64,000 bases of DNA from an uncultured Roseobacter sp. (GCF_947492555.1 NZ_CANLNE010000003.1:806001-870000); one strand, 5' to 3'; numbered from the stretch's first letter, positions 54,906-64,000 are shown. Notes: generated from the letters alone by a model not told the origin. Numbers and translations: made by a program.

Positions 54906-56015
54906 TCAGGCGCCCGCGCGCGCCATGCGGTAGACAACCCCGTCGCCTACAGAGACGAACCAGATGCTGCCATCAGGCGCTTCGATCAGGTCACGTACGC
55001 GGCTGGTCTGATCAGACTTGATCTGACCGGCTTCACGTGCCGCGTTTCCCGACACCTCCAGCCGCGAGATGTAATCGAACTTCAGCGATCCCACAAAGAT
55101 GTCGCCCCGCCACTCCGGGAACATCTCGCCCTGATAGACCAACAATCCCGAGGGTGCGATGGATGGGTCCCAGTAGTGCCGCGGCTGCTCCATCCCTGAC
55201 CGCGTGGTACCTTCGCCGATCTTGGCCCCGGAATAGTGCCGCCCGTAGGAAATCACCGGCCAGCCAAAGTTCGCCCCTTTCTTCACCCGGTTCAACTCAT
55301 CGCCCCCCCGCGCGCCATGCTCCGCCGTCCAAAGCCACCCGGAAGCGTCAAAACCTGCGCCCTGTGGATTGCGGTGCCCAAAGGACCAGATCTCCGGCAA
55401 CACATCTGCCTGCCCCACGAATGGATTGTCGCGCGGCACCGACCCGTCCCGATTGATCCGGACAATTGCGCCATTGTGGTTGCCGCGATCCTGCGCGGAC
55501 GGCCGGTCACCCCGGTCGCCGATGGTGACAAAGAGCGTGCCATCGGCCGCCTCCACCACGCGGCTGCCGAAATGCCGTCCCCCCGAACTACCCGGAGCCA
55601 TTTCAAAGAGCACGCGCAGGTTTTCCAGCCGTGTCGAATCCTGCGACAGGCGAGCCACCGCCAAAGCCGTTCCGGCGCCGCCGCGTTGAGGTTTGGAATA
55701 GGTCAGAAACAGCTCGCGCGTCTGGGCAAAATCCCGGGCCAGCGTGATATCCAGCAGTCCGCCCTGCCCCCGCGCGGCGACATCCGGTACACCCGCCACC
55801 TCGCGGCGCACCCCATCGCGGAAATGCAGCAACTCGCCCTCCCGCTCCGTGACCAGCAGGCCGCCGTCCGGCAGAATAGCGATGCCCCAAGGCGTATCCA
55901 GTCCGTCTGCCATCGGCGACATCGTGATCTGCGTGTCGGCCTGCGCCATCATCGTCGTGAAGGTGGTGAATAAGACAGAAAGGGCGAGGGCTGTCACTGG
56001 AAATCGGCGGGTCAT
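54906..56015 (-). CDS. PQQ-dependent aldose sugar dehydrogenase-like protein
   Basis: A 369-residue periplasmic beta-propeller of the soluble glucose/aldose sugar dehydrogenase (YliI) family. A signal peptide ends near MMAQADTQ. GLDTPWGIAILPDGGLLVTE, GRHFGSRVVEAADGTLFVTI and FGHRNPQGAGFDASGWLWTA are the family blades, with the catalytic His in the first (GRHFG-type) and Arg/Asn around PQQ. No PQQ-synthesis genes are present. Zero bases separate it from the convergent regulator. Confidence 0.9.
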   Translation of the reverse strand: MTRRFPVTALALSVLFTTFTTMMAQADTQITMSPMADGLDTPWGIAILPDGGLLVTEREGELLHFRDGVRREVAGVPDVAARGQGGLLDITLARDFAQTRELFLTYSKPQRGGAGTALAVARLSQDSTRLENLRVLFEMAPGSSGGRHFGSRVVEAADGTLFVTIGDRGDRPSAQDRGNHNGAIVRINRDGSVPRDNPFVGQADVLPEIWSFGHRNPQGAGFDASGWLWTAEHGARGGDELNRVKKGANFGWPVISYGRHYSGAKIGEGTTRSGMEQPRHYWDPSIAPSGLLVYQGEMFPEWRGDIFVGSLKFDYISRLEVSGNAAREAGQIKSDQTSRVRDLIEAPDGSIWFVSVGDGVVYRMARAGA

Positions 56016-56179
56016 CTGTTGGGTCTCCCTGATTGCGCTTACATTCTGGAAGTAGGAGAAAAGCCCTGTTTCTCAAGGCGCGCTGAGCTGATTGTGAGGG
56101 GGGCGAAAAGCGCTTTTCTTTTGAGCACGGCGCGCATAACCTGTCGCCCGAACGTGATGTTCCAATATGGGAGAAAACA

Positions 56180-57370
56180 ATGAAAAAGATGCTTTTGGCC
56201 TCAACGGCCGCAGCTCTTGTGGCGACTTCTGCACTGGCAGGTGGTCACGCAAAGGAAGTAAAACTGGGCATTCTCATCGGCTTCACCGGCCCGATTGAAT
56301 CACTGACCGGCCCGATGGCCGCCGGTGCGGAACTGGCGATGAGCGAAGTCACCGAGAGTGGCAAACTGCTGGATGCGGCCAAGGTAACGCCGATGCGGGC
56401 GGACACCGGGTGCATCGACAACGGTCTGTCCACCTCCAACGGCGAACGCCTGATCGCGGATGGTGCGCATGGCATCATTGGCGGCGACTGCTCCGGTGTG
56501 ACCGGCGCGATCCTGCAGAACGTAGCGATCCCGAACGGCATGGTGATGATTTCGCCCTCCGCCACCTCGCCGGGCCTGTCCACGGTTGAAGACAATGATC
56601 TCTTCTTCCGCACCGCCCCGTCGGATGCGCGCGAAGGCCAGGTCATGGCCGAGATTCTGCAGGAACGCGGCGTGAAATCCATCGCCCTGACCTACACCAA
56701 CAACGACTACGGCAAAGGTCTTGCTGATGCGATTGAAAGCAATTTCAAGGAAATCGGCGGCGAAGTGACCATCGTTGCCGCCCATGAAGACGGCAAGGCG
56801 GATTACTCTGCCGAGATGGGCGCATTGGCCTCTGCCGGAGGTGACCTGCTGGTCGTTGCCGGTTATCTGGACCAGGGCGGTCTGGGCATCATCAACGCGG
56901 CTCTGGACACTGGCGCCTTTGACACCTTTGGTCTGCCCGGCGGCATGATCGGCGACAGCCTTCCGACAAATGTCGGCGATGCGCTGAACGGCTCTTACGG
57001 TCAGATTGCCGGTTCCGGCGGTGAAGGCATCGAAAAGCTGACCGCGATGGCGGGCGACGCCTTTGACGCCACCTCGCCCTACACGCCCGAAAGCTATGAC
57101 GCAGCGGCGCTCTTTATGCTGGCCATGCAAGCGGCAGACAGCACCGATCCCGCGGAATACGGCAAGCACATCCTTGATGTTGCCAATGCGCCTGGCGAAA
57201 AGATCTACCCCGGTGAGTTGGGCAAGGCACTCGATATCATCCGCGGCGGCGGCGATGTGGACTATGTCGGGGCCTCGGCGGTTGAGCTGATCGGGCCCGG
57301 TGAATCCGCCGGTACCTACCGCATGATCGAAGTGCAGGATGGCAAGAACGCCACCATCGGCTTCAAGTAA
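56180..57370 (+). CDS. livK: Branched-chain amino-acid ABC transporter, binding protein
   Basis: A 396-residue periplasmic binding protein of type I fold. A signal peptide (ending SALAGGHAKE) precedes VKLGILIGFTGPIESLTGPM and GAELAMSEVTESG; the ligand-pocket stretch is VMISPSATSPGLSTVEDNDL, and YTNNDYGKGLADAIESNF follows. The exact ligand (Leu/Ile/Val, amide or other) cannot be read from this. First gene of the liv operon; ATG preceded by GGGAGAAAAC. Confidence 0.88.
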   Translation: MKKMLLASTAAALVATSALAGGHAKEVKLGILIGFTGPIESLTGPMAAGAELAMSEVTESGKLLDAAKVTPMRADTGCIDNGLSTSNGERLIADGAHGIIGGDCSGVTGAILQNVAIPNGMVMISPSATSPGLSTVEDNDLFFRTAPSDAREGQVMAEILQERGVKSIALTYTNNDYGKGLADAIESNFKEIGGEVTIVAAHEDGKADYSAEMGALASAGGDLLVVAGYLDQGGLGIINAALDTGAFDTFGLPGGMIGDSLPTNVGDALNGSYGQIAGSGGEGIEKLTAMAGDAFDATSPYTPESYDAAALFMLAMQAADSTDPAEYGKHILDVANAPGEKIYPGELGKALDIIRGGGDVDYVGASAVELIGPGESAGTYRMIEVQDGKNATIGFK

Positions 57371-57390
57371 TCTGTCGGCCAAGGAAAATG

Positions 57391-57421
57391 AACAGCCCGG
57401 AGCGTTGCGCGCCGGGCTGTT
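57391..57421 (+). terminator. Attenuating hairpin between livK and livG
   Basis: AACAGCCCGG (57391-57400) pairs perfectly with CCGGGCTGTT (57412-57421) around an 11-base loop, with a weak following CCAATTAT. A partial terminator here would keep the binding protein in excess over the membrane complex. Confidence 0.65.
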
Positions 57422-57464
57422 CCAATTATACAAGGCGCCAACACAGCGCTGACGGGGAAAACAC

Positions 57465-58247
57465 ATGATCGTCGTGGACGATATTCACAAACACTTCGGC
57501 GGTTTTCATGCCGTGGACGGGGCGTCGCTGGAAATCGAAAAAGGCATGATCACCGGGTTGATCGGGCCAAATGGTGCAGGAAAAACAACCCTTTTCAACG
57601 TGATCGCCGGTGTTCTTCAACCAACATCAGGGCGCGTGACCATGCAGGGCGAGGATATTACCGGCCTGCCGCCGCACACGCTTTTTCATAAGGGCCTGCT
57701 GCGCACCTTCCAGATCGCGCATGAGTTCTCTTCCATGACCTGTCGCGAGAATCTGATGATGGTGCCCGGCGCACAATCAGGAGAGACGCTCTGGAACACA
57801 TGGTTTGGACGCAAGCGCATCGCCGATGAGGAACGCGCATTGCGGGCAAAGGCCGACGAGGTGCTGGAATTCCTGACGGTAGAGCATCTGGCAGACCACA
57901 AGGCGGGCCAGATTTCCGGCGGACAGAAAAAGCTGCTGGAACTGGGCCGCACCATGATGGTGGATGCCAAGATCGTCTTTCTGGATGAGGTCGGCGCGGG
58001 TGTGAACCGTACGCTGCTGAACACCATTGGTGATGCGATTATTCGGCTCAACCAGGATCGGGGTTATACTTTCGTGGTCATCGAACATGACATGGATTTC
58101 ATCGGGCGCCTGTGTGATCCGGTGATCTGTATGGCCGAGGGCAAGGTGCTGGCGCAGGGCACGCTGGACGAGATCAAGGCGAATGAGCAGGTGATCGAGG
58201 CCTATCTCGGTACCGGCCTGAAAAATAAGGACAAGGTGGGCGCATGA
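57465..58247 (+). CDS. livG: Branched-chain amino-acid ABC transporter ATPase LivG
   Basis: A 260-residue ATPase. Walker A GPNGAGKTTLFN, Q-loop region RTFQIAHEFSSMT, signature ISGGQKKLLELGR, and Walker B KIVFLDEVGAGVNRT. Note that the usual DEP after Walker B reads DEV here. FVVIEHDMDFIGRLCD contains the switch His. Energises import with LivF. Confidence 0.93.
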   Translation: MIVVDDIHKHFGGFHAVDGASLEIEKGMITGLIGPNGAGKTTLFNVIAGVLQPTSGRVTMQGEDITGLPPHTLFHKGLLRTFQIAHEFSSMTCRENLMMVPGAQSGETLWNTWFGRKRIADEERALRAKADEVLEFLTVEHLADHKAGQISGGQKKLLELGRTMMVDAKIVFLDEVGAGVNRTLLNTIGDAIIRLNQDRGYTFVVIEHDMDFIGRLCDPVICMAEGKVLAQGTLDEIKANEQVIEAYLGTGLKNKDKVGA

Positions 58248-58343
58248 GATCTTTCGGGTGTCGGCGCACAATGCAGAGCTGCGCAAAAGTTTTTATGCCT
58301 CCGGCGGGGATATTTCCGGCCAGAAGAAACGGGAGCGGTTTGG

Positions 58344-59168
58344 ATGAGCACTGACCCCTATTCTGATCGCGGCAACAAGGATCTGTCATTGGGCAACCCC
58401 AAGGGCATGGGGACCGCGACACCTGTTAGACCGGGTGGCAAGGCCTATGCTTCTGCCGGTGGGCCGTTTCTGATTGGTGAAGCGATGACAGGCGGTTACG
58501 GCAGTGGCCCTGATATTCTGCATGAGTGCACCATTGCGGTGGATCGGGGCGAAATTGCGGTGATCGTCGGACCCAATGGTGCGGGCAAATCCACCGGTAT
58601 GAAGGCGGTGTTCGGCATGCTGAACCTGCGCGAGGGTCATGTGAAGCTGGACGGTGAGGACATCACTGCGCTTAGCCCACAGGACCGGGTGGCCAAGGGC
58701 ATGGGGTTCGTGCCGCAGACCTCGAATATTTTCACCTCCATGACCGTCGAGGAGAACCTTGAGATGGGGGCCTTCATTCGCACCGATGATATCCGCCCGA
58801 CGATGGAGCAAATCTATGATCTCTTCCCGATCCTGCGCGACAAGCGGCGGCAGCCTGCGGGGGAGCTGTCGGGCGGGCAGCGGCAACAGGTGGCGGTGGG
58901 GCGTGCGCTGATGACCCAGCCCAAGGTGCTGATGCTGGATGAGCCGACGGCGGGGGTGTCGCCCATCGTGATGGATGAGCTGTTTGACCGGATCATCGAA
59001 GTGGCGCGTACGGGCATCCCGATCCTGATGGTGGAGCAAAACGCGCGGCAAGCGCTGGAGATCGCCGACAAGGGCTATGTGCTGGTGCAGGGGCGGAATG
59101 CGTATACGGGGACGGGCAAGGAACTGCTGGCCGACCCCGAGGTGCGCAAGTCGTTTTTGGGGGGTTAA
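58344..59168 (+). CDS. livF: Branched-chain amino-acid ABC transporter ATPase LivF
   Basis: A 274-residue ATPase. Walker A GPNGAGKSTGMK, Q-loop GFVPQTSNIFTSMTVEENLE, signature LSGGQRQQVAVGR, Walker B VLMLDEPTAGVSP, switch motif MVEQNARQAL in the LivF style. About 40 residues of low-complexity sequence precede the ATPase core, which is unusual for LivF (about 235 residues), and ATG 58407 (residue 22) could be the true start. AGAAACGGGAGCGG lies before ATG 58344. Confidence 0.92.
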   Translation: MSTDPYSDRGNKDLSLGNPKGMGTATPVRPGGKAYASAGGPFLIGEAMTGGYGSGPDILHECTIAVDRGEIAVIVGPNGAGKSTGMKAVFGMLNLREGHVKLDGEDITALSPQDRVAKGMGFVPQTSNIFTSMTVEENLEMGAFIRTDDIRPTMEQIYDLFPILRDKRRQPAGELSGGQRQQVAVGRALMTQPKVLMLDEPTAGVSPIVMDELFDRIIEVARTGIPILMVEQNARQALEIADKGYVLVQGRNAYTGTGKELLADPEVRKSFLGG

Positions 59169-59169
59169 T

Positions 59170-59604
59170 ATGCGAGTTCTGTGCACCGCTTGGTTGATTG
59201 TCACTTGGTCCTCGGCCGCCGCGTTGGCGGAGGTAACACTCGATTGGAGCCGGGCGGAAGAGTGGAAGATTAACTGCCTAATGGAAACTTGGTGCAAGCA
59301 GGGGGAGCCCTGCGTGTATCGCGACATTGAAATCAAAATGACTTATTTGCCTCACGATGGAGTGGCGTTTCGCGACCTTGCCGGCAAAAAAAGAGAAGCC
59401 ATTGTCCTGAACGACAAAGGTCGTCCTGGAAGTCGCGCCCGCAGTTTTATTTTTCAATTGGAACAGGGGGCGACCGGTCTCTTGACCCTCTTCCACTCCG
59501 GTGGTGCAGTTCATTCGATCCAATACGAAGGATCACCGGCGGGCGGGCAAATGAGCTTCGGAAATTGTTCTGTCAGTCCTGTAGGTGAGGAAGTGGATTT
59601 ATGA
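59170..59604 (+). CDS. Small exported cysteine-containing protein inside liv operon
   Basis: A 144-residue protein with a signal peptide (MRVLCTAWLIVTWSSAAALA) and a mature part of about 120 residues with four cysteines (NCLMETWCKQGEPC, GNCSV), likely two disulfides. No family recognised. It starts one base after the livF stop and its own stop overlaps the ATG of livH, so it is coupled to transporter synthesis. Its base composition is visibly lower in GC than that of livF and livH, suggesting later insertion. Not a normal part of liv operons. Confidence 0.75.
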   Translation: MRVLCTAWLIVTWSSAAALAEVTLDWSRAEEWKINCLMETWCKQGEPCVYRDIEIKMTYLPHDGVAFRDLAGKKREAIVLNDKGRPGSRARSFIFQLEQGATGLLTLFHSGGAVHSIQYEGSPAGGQMSFGNCSVSPVGEEVDL

Positions 59605-60614
59605 TGGACCTCCTCAACGCTATCGTAGCGCTTTCAAATTTCGTGATCATCCCGGCCATGGCTTACGGTTCACAGCTCGCACTCGGGGCGCTGGGGGTCA
59701 CGCTGATCTACGGCATCCTGCGGTTTTCCAACTTCGCCCATGGCGACACCATGGCCTTTGGCGCGATGGTGACCGTGCTGGTCACCTGGCTGTTTCAAAG
59801 CTGGGGCGTCTCACTGGGACCGCTGCCCACCGCGCTGCTCGCCCTGCCCTTTGGCATTCTGGGCTGCATGGCGCTGGTGCTGACCACCGACCGGGTGGTC
59901 TACCGCTTTTACCGCGCCCAGAAGGCCAAGCCGGTGATCTTCGTGATTGTCAGCCTCGGCGTCACCTTCGTGCTCAACGGGCTGGTTCGCTTTATCATCG
60001 GGCCGGATGACCAGCGGTTTCTGGATGGCGAACGCTTCATCATCTCGGCCCGCACGTTCCGGGAAATGACGGGCCTGCGCGAGGGGCTGGCGTTCAAGAC
60101 GACGCAGGGCATCACCATCCTGACGGCGGTGATTGTCGTCGCCCTGCTCTTTTGGTTTCTCAACCGCACCCGCACGGGCAAGTCGATGCGCGCCTATTCC
60201 GATAACGAAGATCTCGCCCTGCTGTCCGGTATCAACCCCGAGCGCGTGGTGATGATCACCTGGCTGATCGTGGCCGGACTGGCGACCATTGCAGGCGTTC
60301 TTTACGGGCTCGACAAGAGCTTCAAACCCTTCACCTACTTTCAGCTGCTGCTGCCGATCTTCGCAAGCGCCATCGTGGGCGGTTTGGGCAACCCGCTGGG
60401 AGCGATTGCCGGCGGGTTTGTCATCGCCTTTTCAGAGGTGACGGTAACCTATGCGTGGAAGAAGGTGGTGACCTATGTGGTGCCGGAAAGCATGGCACCG
60501 GACACCCTGGTGCAGCTGCTCTCCACCGACTACAAGCTGGCGGTGAGCTTTGTCATCCTGCTGATCGTACTGCTGGTCAAACCAACAGGCCTGTTCTCGG
60601 GGAAAGCGGTATGA
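59601..60614 (+). CDS. livH: Branched-chain amino-acid ABC transporter permease LivH
   Basis: A 337-residue inner-membrane permease with about eight helices. LALGALGVTLIYGILRFSNF and AHGDTMAFGAMVTVLV are typical for LivH, GKSMRAYSDNEDLALLSGIN is the cytoplasmic coupling loop, and ASAIVGGLGNPLGAIAGGFV the last conserved helices. ATG 59601 (ATGATG; 59604 also possible) overlaps the stop of the small exported protein. Confidence 0.94.
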   Translation: MMDLLNAIVALSNFVIIPAMAYGSQLALGALGVTLIYGILRFSNFAHGDTMAFGAMVTVLVTWLFQSWGVSLGPLPTALLALPFGILGCMALVLTTDRVVYRFYRAQKAKPVIFVIVSLGVTFVLNGLVRFIIGPDDQRFLDGERFIISARTFREMTGLREGLAFKTTQGITILTAVIVVALLFWFLNRTRTGKSMRAYSDNEDLALLSGINPERVVMITWLIVAGLATIAGVLYGLDKSFKPFTYFQLLLPIFASAIVGGLGNPLGAIAGGFVIAFSEVTVTYAWKKVVTYVVPESMAPDTLVQLLSTDYKLAVSFVILLIVLLVKPTGLFSGKAV

Positions 60615-61915
60615 GTGTCTCTGTGAAAAACCTGATCCTCTTTGCCGTCGTCTTTGCGATGATCCCGCTGATCGCGCAGTTTCAGGGCTGGAACGCGGCG
60701 CTTTTCGTGCTCAACATGGGGTTGATTTCCGCGATCATGGCACTGGGTGTGAACCTGCAGTGGGGCTTTGCCGGGCTCTTCAACGTCGGCATCATGGGGT
60801 TTGTGGCCCTGGGCGGTCTGGCCGCGGTGCTGGTGGGCATGCCGGTGACGCCGGGTGCGTGGCAGGCAGGCGGATTTGGTATCGTCGCCAGCCTGTTTCT
60901 CGGTGCGCTGACCATCGGGATTGCCATTATCGTCGCGGGGCGCATGGCCAAAGGCTGGACCCGCTCGCTGGCGGTGTTCGGCATTCTGGTGGTGGGATTC
61001 CTGGTCTACCGGGGGCTCTTTGATCCCTCGGTCGAGGCGGTGGAGTCGATCGAGCCCGCACTGACCGGCTATCTGGGCGGTCTCGGGCTGCCGGTGATCC
61101 TGGCCTGGCCAGTGGGCGGTCTGCTGGCGGCAGGGGCCGCGTGGATCATTGGCAAGACGGCGCTCGGGCTGCGGTCGGATTACCTGGCCATCGCGACGCT
61201 GGGCATTGCCGAGATCATCATCGCCATTCTCAAGAACGAGGACTGGCTGTCGCGCGGGGTCAAGAACGTGGTCGGGGTGCCCCGACCCGTGCCTTATGAG
61301 ATCAACCTGCAGAACGATCCAGTCTTTGTGGAGCGGGCCGCAGGGTTTGGCGTCGATGCGGTGACGGCCTCGACCATCTACGTCAAACTGCTCTACTGCG
61401 GGCTGTTCGCCTTTGTGCTGGTGCTGCTGTTATGGCTGGCGCAGCAGGCGCTCAACAGCCCCTGGGGCCGGATGATGCGCGCTATTCGCGACAATGAGGT
61501 CGCCGCCGAAGCCATGGGCAAGGATGTGACCGCACGGCATTTGCAGGTGTTCATTCTGGGTTCGGCCATCTGCGGGATTGCGGGGGCGATGATGACGACG
61601 CTCGACGGGCAGCTGACGCCGGGCACCTACCAGCCGCTGCGGTTCACCTTCCTCGTCTGGGTGATGGTGATCGTCGGTGGCTCGGGCAACAACTTGGGCG
61701 CGGTGCTGGGCGGTTTGCTGATCTACCTGATGTGGGATCAGGGCGAGACGATTGGTCTGCAGGTGATGGAATGGATCACTGCCGGAATGCCCGATGGCAG
61801 CGGGGTCAAAGCACATCTGATCGAGAGTGCCGCGCATATGCGGCTGCTGACCATCGGGGTGCTCTTGCTGCTGGTGCTAAGGTTCAGTCCGCGGGGGCTG
61901 ATCCCGGAGCGGTAG
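60611..61915 (+). CDS. livM: Branched-chain amino-acid ABC transporter permease LivM
   Basis: A 434-residue permease. LNMGLISAIMALGVNLQWGF and AGLFNVGIMGFVALGG are family helices, and WGRMMRAIRDNEVAAEAMGK is the EAA-like coupling loop contacting the ATPases; VMVIVGGSGNNLGAVLGGLL ends the core. Longer than E. coli LivM because of extra sequence around residues 100-180. ATG 60611 overlaps livH (ATGA); the frame from 60455 is not needed. Confidence 0.94.
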   Translation: MSVSVKNLILFAVVFAMIPLIAQFQGWNAALFVLNMGLISAIMALGVNLQWGFAGLFNVGIMGFVALGGLAAVLVGMPVTPGAWQAGGFGIVASLFLGALTIGIAIIVAGRMAKGWTRSLAVFGILVVGFLVYRGLFDPSVEAVESIEPALTGYLGGLGLPVILAWPVGGLLAAGAAWIIGKTALGLRSDYLAIATLGIAEIIIAILKNEDWLSRGVKNVVGVPRPVPYEINLQNDPVFVERAAGFGVDAVTASTIYVKLLYCGLFAFVLVLLLWLAQQALNSPWGRMMRAIRDNEVAAEAMGKDVTARHLQVFILGSAICGIAGAMMTTLDGQLTPGTYQPLRFTFLVWVMVIVGGSGNNLGAVLGGLLIYLMWDQGETIGLQVMEWITAGMPDGSGVKAHLIESAAHMRLLTIGVLLLLVLRFSPRGLIPER

Positions 61916-62097
61916 GCAAGCAGGTTGATTGCGGGACAACGCAGTCATTCGTTTTTCGCGCTTTGCTGACGCAGCATTAGTGCGCAGTTGCGGCACATTC
62001 TTTGTTGCGGCGCCGCGTGTGTCGTCAACCCGGCCATTCATAGGCGTTGTTCCTAGCTGGCTGTGGCAGGATCACCAACCATATTTAAATGGCCTGG

Positions 62098-62898
62098 CTA
62101 AACGTTGAGTATCAGCGGGCAATGATCCGATACCTCTGGATCATAGACCACATCAAAGCCTTTGACTGTCTCCGGTTCGCTGACCAGCATGTAATCTGCA
62201 AACCGTCCGGGCTTTTTATACTGCGAGTTCCGCGTGCTGGTGAACCCGCGCCCAGTTACGAGCTCACTTAACCCGGCATCCGCCAGTATTTGCAGCGTTT
62301 CGCTATCCGGTTCGACATTGAAGTCACCACATACAACCATCAAGTCGTCTGGGCCCGACACCTGTTGCGCCATGCCCAACAGCCGTTTTGCTTGTGCGCT
62401 ACGCTCTGGCGTGTCCATCTTTCCGTTCAAATCGCGCAGGCCGTGCATGTGGGTAATGCTGACGTGCCGATCAGACTGATAATCAAAGATCCGGACACTA
62501 TGGGCGCTGCGCGATCTGGGGTGGTCACCGTATCCAAAGGGCGAAAAATTCTTGTGAACGAAACCCTGAACCTGACCAATAATCGGAACCGATTTGTGTA
62601 CAAAAGTTGCAAGACCCCACTGTGAAGGAATGGAGTGTTCGCCATCCCAAAGGACGCCCTGTGCTGCCGGACAAAAGACCGCCGTGTGGTCGGGCAAAGC
62701 TCTGGAGACATCTCGGAAGAAATTGGCCCGCTGGGGGAGGATATGGTCGCCATCCCTGTACGTCAGCCAGTCTTTGTCAGATACAGGGCTGTGCACGACC
62801 TCCTGCAGGCAAAGGACGTCTGGCGCGGTTGTTTCGATGTATGGCAACAGCTGTTGATGCAGTTTTCCACCCCATCCGTTTAAACACATTATTTCCAC
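62098..62898 (-). CDS. Endonuclease/exonuclease/phosphatase family protein
   Basis: A 266-residue EEP-fold hydrolase. CLNGWGGKLHQQ gives the first Asn, VLCLQEVVHSP the metal-binding Glu, THMHGLRDLNGK the middle strand, VVCGDFNVEPDSETL the DxN pair and SDHCPLILNV the terminal catalytic SDH. Substrate may be DNA, RNA, a phosphodiester or a phospholipid. The start GTG 62898 with GGGGGAAG upstream puts the conserved first strand at the N-terminus; GTG 62931 and ATG 62919 are longer options. No signal peptide. Confidence 0.85.
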   Translation of the reverse strand: MEIMCLNGWGGKLHQQLLPYIETTAPDVLCLQEVVHSPVSDKDWLTYRDGDHILPQRANFFRDVSRALPDHTAVFCPAAQGVLWDGEHSIPSQWGLATFVHKSVPIIGQVQGFVHKNFSPFGYGDHPRSRSAHSVRIFDYQSDRHVSITHMHGLRDLNGKMDTPERSAQAKRLLGMAQQVSGPDDLMVVCGDFNVEPDSETLQILADAGLSELVTGRGFTSTRNSQYKKPGRFADYMLVSEPETVKGFDVVYDPEVSDHCPLILNV

Positions 62899-63163
62899 GC
62901 GTCTTCCCCCAGCATCCATCACAAAGTTCACGGTTGCAGCATTTCAGAGGGGTCGCAATGGCGATATCAATTAAAGCACCGAACTTTGGAAACAGGGACA
63001 GTCGGTCCTTTAGCCGGTTGCCTTACGGCTGTGATTTCGCCTGAAGAACCCTGGCCGCCCAGTATACGATACACGGCGGCAAAGGCCGTTTCAAAAAAGC
63101 GGTGCAGTTGCGAAACTGCTGTGTAAGGTATTGAACAGAAAAGCATCAACTCAAAGGAACCGG

Positions 63164-64000
63164 ATGAAACACCGACACCTCAGGTATTTTATCGCGGTTG
63201 CTGAAGAACTGCATTTCACGCGGGCTGCTGAACGATTGAATATGGCGCAACCCCCCCTCAGTCTGCAAATCAAACAGCTGGAAGATGATCTGGATACGGT
63301 CCTGATCGAACGTGGCAGCAGGCCGATGCGGCTGACCTGGGCAGGTGAGGCACTTTTGGGTCATGCCAAACGCTTGTTGGAGTTGAACACGGCCGCCCGG
63401 GCGGATGTTATACGCATTGGCAAAGGCCAAACGGGTCAGTTGAATATAGGGTTTGTTGGATCGGCCCTGTACTCGGTTTTGCCCGGCATTCTCTCCGAGT
63501 TTCGAGAACAGTTCCCAAAGGTGGATTTGTCTTTGAATGAGATGCTTGCCGGACAGATTGCCATCGGACTTCAGCAGCAAACAATTGATGTCGGTATCGT
63601 GCGCCCGGCGTTGTCGGACCTCGATGGGATTGAGCAGAAACCCCTGTTGGAAGAACCGCTTGTTCTTGCTGTTCATAAAGCACATCCACTTGCTGGCAGG
63701 GCGCAGGTTCCTCTGTCGTCCGTGCGGCATGAGCGGCTCATTTTGTACCCACGTCACCCAAAACCTAGTCTCACCGACAGTATCCTTGAGGCGTTACGTG
63801 ACACCGGGGTTGAGCCTGACATTGTACAGGACGTCCTGCATCTTCAAACAGCGTTGATCCTTGTTGCGCAGGGTATCGGGCTGACATTTGTCGCCCAGTC
63901 CGTCGCGCGGCAAACGCGCAGCGGAGTTGCATTTGTCGAGATCGGTGAAACATGCCCGAAGACAGTCCTGTCTGCGGCTTGGCGAAAGGATGTCTCGTCG
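63164..64000 (+). CDS. LysR-family regulator, 3' end outside window
   Basis: 279 codons visible of roughly 290-300. The N-terminal winged helix reads MKHRHLRYFIAVAEELHFTR, then AAERLNMAQPPLSLQIKQLE, as in CatR/BenM-type regulators of aromatic degradation. The effector domain starts near GQLNIGFVGSALYSVLPGIL, with DVGIVRPA and GIGLTFVAQSVARQ. ATG 63164 follows AAAGGAACCGG. The regulated genes are probably beyond either side; the pca genes at 38 kb have no regulator beside them, but a link is guesswork. Confidence 0.92.
   Translation, partial: MKHRHLRYFIAVAEELHFTRAAERLNMAQPPLSLQIKQLEDDLDTVLIERGSRPMRLTWAGEALLGHAKRLLELNTAARADVIRIGKGQTGQLNIGFVGSALYSVLPGILSEFREQFPKVDLSLNEMLAGQIAIGLQQQTIDVGIVRPALSDLDGIEQKPLLEEPLVLAVHKAHPLAGRAQVPLSSVRHERLILYPRHPKPSLTDSILEALRDTGVEPDIVQDVLHLQTALILVAQGIGLTFVAQSVARQTRSGVAFVEIGETCPKTVLSAAWRKDVSS

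Overview
The window looks like a chromosome segment of a marine alphaproteobacterium of the Roseobacter group (Rhodobacterales). Pointers are the ChpT-type phosphotransferase of the CckA-ChpT-CtrA relay, a VPLPA-type C-terminal sorting signal, ribosomal protein L21 with an Ala/Lys/Pro linker and helix-hairpin-helix tail, the olsBA ornithine-lipid pair, a pcaCHG protocatechuate cluster, and a high-GC genome with many ATGA-coupled operons. No species can be named from the sequence alone.

Region 1 (1-15.3 kb) is a type II secretion (T2SS) locus. A short-form prepilin peptidase (gspO) is cut by the left edge. It is followed by a secreted DUF4331 protein with a small lipoprotein behind a leader holding two perfect hairpins. 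The secretion genes form a divergon. On the minus strand run gspL-M-E-F, an LpoA-like lipoprotein, then gspJ-K. On the plus strand run gspG-H-I-C-D, continuing without a gap into an ECF sigma factor, an RskA-like anti-sigma factor and a DUF4198-like exported protein. This joins secretion machinery, its possible regulator and likely cargo in one locus.

Region 2 (15.3-23.1 kb) is accessory DNA. An HxlR regulator with an SCP2-like tail stands divergent from a methyltransferase - OsmC - flavoprotein - OsmC operon, possibly a thiol or electrophile stress or conversion system. It is followed by an AT-richer VPLPA-CTERM surface protein, fragments of an IS3 transposase, a frameshifted P4-type integrase, and tRNA-Ser(CGA), the probable attachment point of a decayed island. 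A small ribbon-helix-helix-like gene and gene-poor DNA follow.

Region 3 (23.1-37 kb) is mostly housekeeping: two DUF2059 paralogues, rplU-rpmA, a GNAT-LysE-GNAT operon, obg-proB-proA, chpT opposite a DUF3553 gene, olsB-olsA, a small PA14-like exported protein, rpsB-tsf and aroQ.

Region 4 (37-53.7 kb) starts with a transposase scar, then pcaC-pcaH-pcaG with a BKACE (DUF849) gene. A long minus-strand series reads yicC-gmk-gamma carbonic anhydrase-metZ-like-phoR, then, after a multi-repeat Pho box, pstS-C-A-B-phoU-phoB. A PAS-domain protein and class II DAHP synthase follow.

Region 5 (53.7-64 kb) carries a GlxA-type AraC regulator, a PQQ-type sugar dehydrogenase, a complete branched-chain amino-acid ABC transporter (livK-G-F-H-M) with an unexplained small cysteine-containing exported protein coupled into the operon, an EEP-family nuclease/phosphatase, and a LysR regulator cut by the right edge.
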